From contig CP053163.1 in the NCBI GenBank assembly GCA_014607495.2, forward strand, positions 2,336,716 to 2,400,715: DNA of 64,000 nt, given 5' to 3'. The position numbers and the translations under genes are program-made. The notes beneath the pieces are model-generated. The model saw nothing but the letters and a program-made list of their open reading frames with translations, was not told the origin of the DNA and did not search any database. Position 1 is the stretch's first letter; every line of letters starts with the position of its first letter. The DNA comes from Carposina sasakii (lineage: Eukaryota > Arthropoda > Insecta > Lepidoptera > Carposinidae). Below, piece after piece: positions 58,501 through 64,000 of this stretch.

Positions 58501-61324
58501 ACTGCCTTATAGAGCTATACACATATACACGGTTGTTTCCATAATGGAGTAGCCAGCAGCACAGCAAATAGCTTGTCTGTGATGCACAGGCAATAGGGTA
58601 TATGCATGTTTTATTTTTTATTTCATTTTTAGACTCTACGTAAAAAAAAATAAAGATAGCCCTTGGAATGGCATATCTAGGTTTAACCGTTTTGCATTTA
58701 CAGCGATTCAAAAATACGAGTCGGCAAAATGTGTACATGATAAAATATATCATAATTAAAAATATGGGTAAAATTGTATGTTTTTACTCCTTTTATGTTA
58801 TAAAATTATTAATAAAGAAAATGGAAAAAAAAATTCACCCGAGTGGGAATCGAACCCACGACCACTACAAACCGTACCAGCCGCTATAACCACTAAGCCA
58901 CCGGGTCAATTACTCGGATGACGAATTTTACCATCTCTTTTCTAAATTACATATTGGCAAATCCTTTTATGTTGTAAATGTTTTTTTATTTCAATTTTTT
59001 TAACTTTTAAACACCTATAACTTTGGTATTTACTAACCGAGTCATTTTATTTTTGCACTATTCGGTTTGTATTTTATCTTTCGAATAAAATATAAAAGAA
59101 TCGGTTTTCGTGCCAGACGCATATTCCTATTACAGATTTTTTAAATAGGTAGATAACTCCTCTATGATCCGCCTATTTGACATACAAATCATTAGAGAAT
59201 ACCTATGGACGATTCTGACCGTGACACTTAAACCTTAACGTAAAATTAGTCCTGCCGGTCCCTATCTCTCTCAGCCATCCATGTTAAGAATGGAGAGGGA
59301 CAGTTCCCGACTAAGGTTAGTTTACGTTTAAGTGTAACGGTCAAGCACGGTATAGACTGGCTATGTGGACTCACTCACGTCTACATCCAAGTTTAGAACC
59401 TTACCGAAAGCCGAGTCCTCGCCGAGTTTCTTTCCGTACATGAGCATGCAGTCTCCCAGCACGCCCTCGGGCTGCGGATACGTATTACTCTTGGCCTGGC
59501 CGCTGAGCTTGCTGATGCCCTTCACGGCGGCCATCTTGGCGCGCGCCGTCGGGTTCGGCTGGAGGAACTCCTTTGTCTTCGCTTGCAGCTCCTCTACGAG
59601 CTCGCATGTCACGTCTGTTTTCTGGGAAAGGTTGAATAAAATATAGTAATATCTAAGACTCGCATACACACGGCTGTATATTGAGAATGGGGTAGCAAGA
59701 ACTGCAGGATCACCAAGGAGATAGAATATTACTGACAAAGTACTAGCTCATTGCCCTAGAGCAGTGGTTCCCAAAGTGGCCCAGGTGGACCCCCAGGGGT
59801 CTACGAGAGACTCGACGGGGGGTTAAAAAATTAAGTTGGCGTGAAAAAATTGAGGTTCACAATTAATTTGTATGTGATGTAGGCCTGTAGGGGATCCACC
59901 AGAACCAGTAAACTTTTGAAAGGGGTCTACGAGAAATAAAAGTTTGGGAACCTCTGCCCTAGAGAATGCCCATGAGTTCTTTTGCGACACTCTGCCTTAA
60001 CGCGGAAGGAGATGCAGCTGATGTATTCTAGTGAAGCCTCGCACCAGCACTACATACATACATTAGACATATCAATACATATTTAAATGGGAACAGAGCT
60101 GAGTATGACGATGATGATTTAGTCACATGCATTTTGTGCTAAATGCTCTAACCAATGAAACTATAACCCTTCCTTGCCCTTCATATATGCGTTTTGTTGA
60201 CCCTTTGAGAACTTTTACTTACTTAATAAAAAAAGGATCAAGTAACATTAACATATAAATGTGTTGCGGTCAAACATGTACTCATACGGAATATGAGTAT
60301 TATATAAGACTTCTATTTTTGTATCCCATCCATAATAATAATGTATGTATTATAAAAGGAGAAAGTGACCTTGCCTACACGAGGCGGATATCGGGCATTC
60401 ACTCATTGTAATTCATTAATTTTTTCCTCATACGAGTAGGTATTATTAGGAGGAAAAGAGGGGCAAATCGGGCAAATAATAACGCTCTTTAATTGGGCAG
60501 AGAAAATTGTTTTTCTTTCCTGCTCCCATTGACCTATTGGCGGAGAATCGATCAATGTTGAATTATTAATTACACAGGAGAAATCGGTTTGGTTTCTATT
60601 CGATATTTTAGGACAGGTGATTCCAGCTCGAACCTACAGACCACTACTACCACGGGCATAAAATATAATTTTTCACACAATCCATTCAACTTCATCTATC
60701 TTCGTGCTTTTGTCATTATTATGCAATCGACGGATTACTATTTCAGTCTAAATTACCTAAATAAACCTGTGTTCTCGTGACTAGATAAATGATAACTTTC
60801 AATATTTTCTATAACCAATGGTACAACGGCACAAACTCGTGAATGGAATCCATTTACACAAATACAACTACACACATATATGGCGGCCGATTGGTCTAAT
60901 AGGTAGTGACGCTATAGGTCCTGGGTTCGAATCCCGGTAGGTGCAAACATTGATATGATGAATATCGATGTTTGTTTCCGATTTATGGACGTTTCTATAC
61001 TTATCTATGTATTTATATACCGTTGCTTAATACCCACGACACAAGACCTTAGGGATCTTAGTGTGGGACTAGGTTAATGTGTTGTGTAGTTTGTGAATAT
61101 ATATTTATAGGTATTGTGTTTCCAAAACAGGCTAGCTAAAACTGCAGGACCATAAGGCAGATCCCACAGCCTCCTTTATCATAGCGGTGATAGACAGTGA
61201 TGATCACTAACTAGACTAGAAGTTACAAGAAATCTAATGGAAAATAAATACTCACTCTTTCCATTTCCACGAAGTCCAGATCCAGTTTGGTGCCCTCGGC
61301 GCCGCCCATCTTCTCTGTGACATA
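46420..61324 (-). CDS. EndoA: Endophilin A, 10 exons, 5' partial (first coding exon absent)
   Basis: Endophilin A bends membranes through its N-BAR domain and recruits dynamin and synaptojanin through its SH3 during synaptic vesicle endocytosis. Exons: 61256-61324, 59405-59621, 58324-58457, 57665-57731, 56238-56338, 55175-55278, 54163-54497, 50736-50819, 47364-47485, 46420-46545; all phases close, 452 visible residues. BAR helices occupy about 1-231 ([18 protein letters not shown] at the start). A long Pro/Ser/Arg-rich linker covers 231-390, and SH3 covers about 390-453 ([15 protein letters not shown], then DDNWFEG and YFPISYVQV). The N-terminal amphipathic helix, about 15 residues in this family, must lie upstream of 64000 because no such exon is visible in 61325-64000. 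The linker is longer than in the fly protein. Confidence 0.96.
46691..46795. mobile_element. MITE family D copy
   Basis: CCCCCTGATTACCTAATTTG and CTGTAAGTTACGTAATCAGGGGG form the ends. Located between the last two endophilin exons. Confidence 0.75.
47085..47345 (-). mobile_element. Non-LTR retrotransposon 3' end
   Basis: The minus strand carries GTGGGCAGCAGCGCCTCC and ends GTCCACCAGTGGACTGCAAT, the common terminal region. It ends about 19 bases from endophilin exon 10. Confidence 0.7.
47364..47485 (-). CDS. EndoA: Endophilin A exon 10 (linker end and first half of SH3)
   Basis: It reads [20 protein letters not shown], then [19 protein letters not shown]. The ALYDF motif and acidic RT loop identify the endophilin SH3. 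GC-rich, donor GTACGT. Confidence 0.95.
48790..48956. mobile_element. hAT-type MITE (CAGNGGTTCCCAAA) with exact 8-bp duplication
   Basis: Starts CAGGGGTTCCCAAACTTTCA and ends CTTTGGGAACCACTG, flanked by ATTTAGAC at 48782-48789 and 48957-48964. 167 bp. Opposite orientation to the copy at 59762. Confidence 0.92.
49087..49240. mobile_element. MITE family B copy
   Basis: TAGGGCCGATTTTACCGATA to TTATTGAAAAAACTGCCCTG; central GTCTCTATCTTGATGAAG. Confidence 0.75.
50156..50359 (+). other. Small open frame with TATA box and poly(A) signal, uncertain
   Basis: A 67-codon frame with a hydrophilic N-terminus and a hydrophobic C-terminal segment ([16 protein letters not shown]). TCTATATAAC lies about 25 bases before the ATG, and AATAAA (50363-50368) just after the stop. 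No homology recognised. It could be an orphan gene or the R-U5 part of a solo LTR. It lies in an endophilin intron on the opposite strand. Confidence 0.3.
50430..50545. mobile_element. MITE family B copy
   Basis: CTAGATTTTTCGATAGACAG and inverted AAACCTATCTGACCATTGTG; central AGAAAGAGACAGCATCAACT. Confidence 0.65.
50736..50819 (-). CDS. EndoA: Endophilin A exon 9 (symmetric linker exon, likely cassette)
   Basis: Eighty-four bases with phase 1 at both ends, coding for [20 protein letters not shown], then GGQRSN. Leaving it out keeps the frame, so it can act as an optional cassette. It is separated from its neighbours by introns of about 3.3 kb on each side. The acceptor CAGAAG and donor GTATTC are both weak, which fits regulated inclusion. 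Confidence 0.75.
51335..51508. mobile_element. MITE family D, diverged copy
   Basis: TTACGTATCTTGCAAAAGCA and CATTGCAAGTTACGTAGTCA are the inverted ends, with AAGTTATCGC / GCTATCGCATT inward. Confidence 0.6.
52439..52624. mobile_element. MITE family D, near-perfect palindrome
   Basis: Arms of about 65 bp: GCCCCCTGATTACGTAAAAG and TTTTACGTAATCAGGGGGC with CGCGATCGCGATAATTGAG inward are nearly identical inverted copies. This is the youngest-looking copy of the family here. Confidence 0.88.
52825..53164. mobile_element. MITE family C copy
   Basis: TACAGGGTGATTTTTGGTCG to AACGAAAAAACATCCTGTA. Same layout as 2624-3001, inverted. Confidence 0.8.
53405..53560. other. GC-richer non-coding segment
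   Basis: GTGTAGCGGCTGGGTTCCGC to GGCCTTCCCAGCGAAGATTT, with TTATTTATAAATAA in the middle. Unlike its AT-rich neighbours. Could be part of an LTR; not assigned. Confidence 0.35.
54163..54497 (-). CDS. EndoA: Endophilin A exon 8 (long linker)
   Basis: Enters in phase 2 and leaves in phase 1. It begins [20 protein letters not shown], a conserved insect endophilin motif, then continues with about 85 low-complexity residues rich in Pro, Arg, Ser and Asp, including two similar blocks ([11 protein letters not shown] and [11 protein letters not shown]). The linker is likely disordered and may bind SH3 domains. Confidence 0.88.
54618..54790 (-). mobile_element. Non-LTR retrotransposon 3' end
   Basis: The minus-strand end CAGCAATGGACTGCAATA and CGTAAGAGGCGATTAAGGGT match the copy at 47085. 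Confidence 0.7.
54948..55168 (-). mobile_element. Dispersed retroelement 3' end beside a splice donor
   Basis: ACTAGTGGACGCCCGCGACT on the plus strand to GTTACAATTTTATTATATGT. A second partial copy (CGGCCGCCCGCGACTTCGTC) lies at 54805. It stops about six bases from the donor of endophilin exon 7. Confidence 0.7.
55175..55278 (-). CDS. EndoA: Endophilin A exon 7 (end of BAR domain)
   Basis: It reads [20 protein letters not shown], then [12 protein letters not shown]. The donor GTACGT lies six bases from a retroelement-like insertion occupying about 54948-55168. Confidence 0.94.
56238..56338 (-). CDS. EndoA: Endophilin A exon 6 (BAR helix 3 start)
   Basis: It reads [20 protein letters not shown], then GMFNLLDND, matching IPDEELRQALEKFDESK and MFNLLEMD of mammalian endophilin A. 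The acceptor ACAAG is weaker than usual; the donor is GTAAGT. Confidence 0.93.
57665..57731 (-). CDS. EndoA: Endophilin A exon 5 (BAR domain)
   Basis: It reads [20 protein letters not shown], then AK. The basic patch lies on the membrane-facing side of the BAR dimer. Acceptor TTTCAG, donor GTGATT. Confidence 0.96.
58195..58256 (+). mobile_element. Non-LTR retrotransposon C-terminus
   Basis: The plus strand reads [14 protein letters not shown] and a stop, the typical last residues of insect LINE ORF2. Confidence 0.7.
58324..58457 (-). CDS. EndoA: Endophilin A exon 4 (BAR domain)
   Basis: It reads [20 protein letters not shown], then [20 protein letters not shown], a highly conserved core of BAR helix 2. 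Acceptor CCTCAG, donor GTATGT. Confidence 0.96.
58795..58955 (-). mobile_element. tRNA-headed SINE, family T
   Basis: The minus-strand head reads GACCCGGTGGCTTAGTGGTT with GGGTTCGATTCCCACTCGGG, tail TTTCTTTATTAATAAT. A- and B-box-like motifs are preserved. Confidence 0.8.
59217..59342. mobile_element. MITE family A, full copy
   Basis: GACCGTGACACTTAAACCTT and ACGTTTAAGTGTAACGGTC are inverted ends. It ends 62 bases from endophilin exon 3. Confidence 0.82.
59405..59621 (-). CDS. EndoA: Endophilin A exon 3 (BAR domain)
   Basis: Seventy-two codons plus one base. It reads [20 protein letters not shown], then [10 protein letters not shown] and the helix-1 insert region [12 protein letters not shown]. 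Acceptor TCCCAG, donor GTAAGG. Confidence 0.95.
59762..59956. mobile_element. hAT-type MITE (CAGNGGTTCCCAAA) with exact 8-bp duplication
   Basis: CAGTGGTTCCCAAAGTGG to AAGTTTGGGAACCTCTG, 195 bp, flanked by CCCTAGAG at 59754-59761 and 59957-59964. Confidence 0.92.
60882..61110 (+). mobile_element. tRNA-headed SINE, family S
   Basis: GGCCGATTGGTCTAATAGGT and GGGTTCGAATCCCGGTAGGT, then the same body as 8350. Part of the tRNA head between the boxes is deleted. Confidence 0.82.
61256..61324 (-). CDS. EndoA: Endophilin A exon 2 (first visible)
   Basis: Twenty-three codons, phase 0 at both ends. It reads [20 protein letters not shown], then MER. In the family this directly follows the amphipathic helix 0. 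Acceptor TTGCAG, donor GTGAGT. Confidence 0.95.
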
Positions 61325-62639
61325 CTGCAAACATAAAACATGGTCACCAACTTTTCCAATATCCTCGAGACGCGCTGGACTAGACTATGAAAAGATTTAA
61401 CAACCGCTATTACAGTATCAATCTTGTGTGATATTAAAAGTTGGGAATTAACCCATATGAGTATGTTATACCTCAAACCACTCGTGTTCGAAGGCAGGGA
61501 AACTGGGACAAAACAATCATTATTTGCTCTACATTGCGTGTGACTATTGTGCCCACGAAAAATATGCTCAACACATTAACTTAATCCCAAAAAGATCCAT
61601 AGGATTTAGATCCTAACTTAGGTGCTAAAGCAATTTTTTTCGTCAATCTATGGCAATTAATAATTTCTATATTTTTCTCTAGTCTATTCTATTTCTAATT
61701 CTATGCTCATTCACAAAGCGGTACAGAACTTACAGAGGTGTTCATATTATGAAGTTCCGAGAACAAGAAACTAACAGGCATATAGTTAATTATGAATGAT
61801 TAATTAATCAACTATCTAGCCAGGCAACGGATAGCATAGCAATCCGTGTTTGTATTTACTTAGTCTTGTGGCGAGGGCCGCACTCAGGTACTATCTATTA
61901 TATAAAAATGAATCGCTAAATGTGTTGGTACGCGCAAATCTCGAGAACAGTTGAACTGATTTCGCTAATTCGTTAATTAGAATACTCCTTGAAATATGAG
62001 GACGGTTCTTACGGAGAGAATTTTTTTTAAATTCCCTAAATTTTTAAAAAAAGTCTAAAAACAACACTTTACTATAGCGGCTGCCTACGACTTTGTCCAC
62101 GTGAAAGGGCAATATAAAAAACCCCATAAGCCGTGTTTTCTACCTGATAATCTAATAAGGCTAACTGTCCCGATCTAGGTGTCAATATCAGAGGTACGAT
62201 TCCACCAAATATGCGATGTAATAATTTTTTCCCATTAATAACATTTTAAGTACATATGTAGTAACAATAATAGTATTCACTATCAACCATTGAGTTATCT
62301 CGGTTATCACTGATAAAATCATAATAACAAACAAAACACAAAGGCGCTTATCATTAAAAATACTATTTTAGATAGCACAGTCACTATTTTACTAGAACTG
62401 ATTTTGACCGACTTTTCAAGAGAATTTTTATCCTATGAGAAAATGCCTTATAAAATAAGTATAATAGGTACACATCCAAATGAAAAGATTTACACTGAGT
62501 CGGAAGGAAATAATACAAGGAAAGTCTAAACGTGTTTCTATAAAAATAAATCCTTCTGAAAGTCTGAGTATAAATTATAAATATAAATATGTATTTAATG
62601 ACAAACAAAAAGCCCGAAAGCCATCAAGAACAAAAATAT
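61325..62639 (-). other. Endophilin intron 1, nothing recognised
   Basis: AT-rich. Searched on the minus strand for the short exon encoding the amphipathic helix (MAFAG-type); none found. Confidence 0.5.
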
Positions 62640-62837
62640 GGAAAAGCACAGGGCCGCATTCAGCAACAAAAGCTCGATATACAAAGGATAAGCCGCGGAA
62701 CTATCGGCGGGGGACAAAAGCGCGGGCCGAGGCCTGCCGGGGACCTTGGCCGAGTTCGCTCCTGTTCTAGTGGAGGCTTACTTTATTGGACGAAAATCGA
62801 GACGAAATCGTTCGATTTGGACTTTAAGGTAGGATAG
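62640..62837. other. GC-rich island of unknown nature in endophilin intron 1
   Basis: Sharply richer in G and C than its surroundings (ATAAGCCGCGGAACTATCGG, then GGCCTGCCGGGGACC). The plus-strand frame is open, rich in Gly, Arg and Gln, and ends near a possible donor (AAG/GTAGGA). No identity assigned. Confidence 0.35.
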
Positions 62838-63874
62838 GTGGAAATTATGGATGTGAAGAATTTACATTAGGGTTCATCGTAATTACATTATATACATCTA
62901 TTTTATTGAAAATAATTAGGTTCCTTTTTGGATTGACTTAATGGTTAGTAACTAGGCGAGAGGTATACAATTTTTCAAAGGAAAAATATTAATGATGCAA
63001 ATGAAAAAGCTTTTGAATCATATTTGAAGAAAATTAATGATCGACTAAAAGCCTCCTAATCCCTTCAAAACCCGGCGGAATTAAACACACAACAGCAATA
63101 AAGTATAATTTCGCAGTTCCAAGTTGGACCTTGTGATTCTCCTAAACCCCTGTCTCCGGCTCTGATCCCTGTGATTACAGGAACAGGGTTATCGCGTGTC
63201 TGAAACTATTCACATTCGAAATAAACATGACAGAGTTTGATATATCATGTTTTCGTTGTTTGTAAAAGAAAAAGAGAATTACTTATGGGAAAAAATTCAA
63301 GAGGCTCAATTCAAATACAATAAGATTAAATATTATTGGGATTTGTGAGGGATAATCTCCTTAAACATGACAAAATAGGTACTGCTTCTGTAAATTCAAG
63401 GTTATTTTAAGTTGGAATTGATGTCGGATTTGCAATGCCATCCAATAAAAAGTTTTTAATGAACACACTCATAGGTGACTCAAAAGAAGCCACTACCAAG
63501 TTCCCAATTCAACTTGAATTCGATTTTCGAACCTGTAAAGTTATCATGTTTAGAAAATTGCATTAACTGGCTCAGCAGGCTTGCTCCTGACTTTTAGGGG
63601 CCACGATAATTGGGGCAAGCGTATATGGGGCTGCTGGGTCACGGCCACGTCCTCGCTCCCCCCCCCTTCGCCCCTGCATCCGCCCGCAATGCACTGAGAT
63701 ACGCCAATCTGATCCGAGCGTAAAGATCGGCGTAGTACGTTACGCAACGGCTGTATACAAACTTAGATACTGAGTTTATTCCTTATTGCATTGAAAAATC
63801 ACATTGTTCTATGGGATACACTTAATGGTCGTTTCAGAGCGTCACACTTAAACGTAAACTTAAAAATTAAACAG

Positions 63875-63955
63875 ATCTTTCCATTAAATTATTTCTCGTA
63901 AAAAAATCTTGCTACGCACGTCTATGTGCATTTATGCAGAAAAATGCAGGGTCTA
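63875..63955. mobile_element. MITE family C fragment
   Basis: TTATTTCTCGTAAAAAAATC and TATGTGCATTTATGCAGAAA match the interior of 2624-3001. A family A fragment (CGTCACACTTAAACGTAAAC) lies just before it at 63845. Confidence 0.65.
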
Positions 63956-64000
63956 GATTTGCTACACAATCGTTGGAACTTTGGTATCCTAATTGGTATC

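Noticed and set aside
63550..63747. Minus-strand 65-codon frame
   Set aside because: No domain, no splice context. It includes a homopolymer C run and looks non-coding.
61325..64000. First coding exon of endophilin A
   Set aside because: No minus-strand segment reads like the conserved amphipathic helix before a donor in phase 0. It is probably outside the window.

Overview
This window is animal nuclear DNA, most likely from a moth or butterfly. The genes are split by GT-AG introns. The three proteins follow insect and vertebrate orthologues almost residue by residue. The AT-rich introns are full of short inverted-repeat elements, tRNA-headed SINEs and 3' ends of non-LTR retrotransposons of the kind common in Lepidoptera. 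The order is inferred; no species can be named from the sequence alone.

Layout. (1) 1-7190: gene-free DNA with miniature inverted-repeat elements (MITEs) and SINE remnants. (2) 7191-28443, minus strand: a complete 20-exon gene for a p120 RasGAP (RASA1 / Drosophila vap type), 930 codons in the order SH2-SH3-SH2-PH-C2-RasGAP. All intron phases close and the catalytic arginine finger is present. (3) 28444-30858: spacer between two head-to-head genes. (4) 30859-33828, plus strand: a polyubiquitin gene with 13 head-to-tail units and one extra Asn, an intron in its 5' UTR, and a polyadenylation signal at 33919. (5) 33945-46419: about 12.5 kb without recognisable coding sequence, AT-rich and repeat-strewn, possibly including a long 3' UTR. 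(6) 46420-61324, minus strand: ten exons of an endophilin A gene (BAR domain, long proline/serine linker, SH3). Only the short first coding exon is missing, probably beyond the window. (7) 61325-64000: the endophilin intron leading to that exon.

The main finding is in the RasGAP gene. Two exon ends have been amplified into tandem arrays in which nearly every unit carries its own copy of the 5' splice site. One is a 30-bp unit after the RasGAP-domain exon ending at 9769. The other is a 51-bp unit, about 17 copies, after the PH-domain exon ending at 16480. Both unit lengths are multiples of three, so several alternative donors would add 10 or 17 residues each without shifting frame. The next intron boundary (14847) has a duplicated copy of the 3' splice site and exon start, which would run into a stop. 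Together these suggest repeated duplication across exon-intron junctions.

The three genes are not an operon and share no pathway beyond general signalling, protein turnover and membrane traffic. Ras GTPase inactivation, ubiquitin supply and endocytic membrane bending each stand alone.
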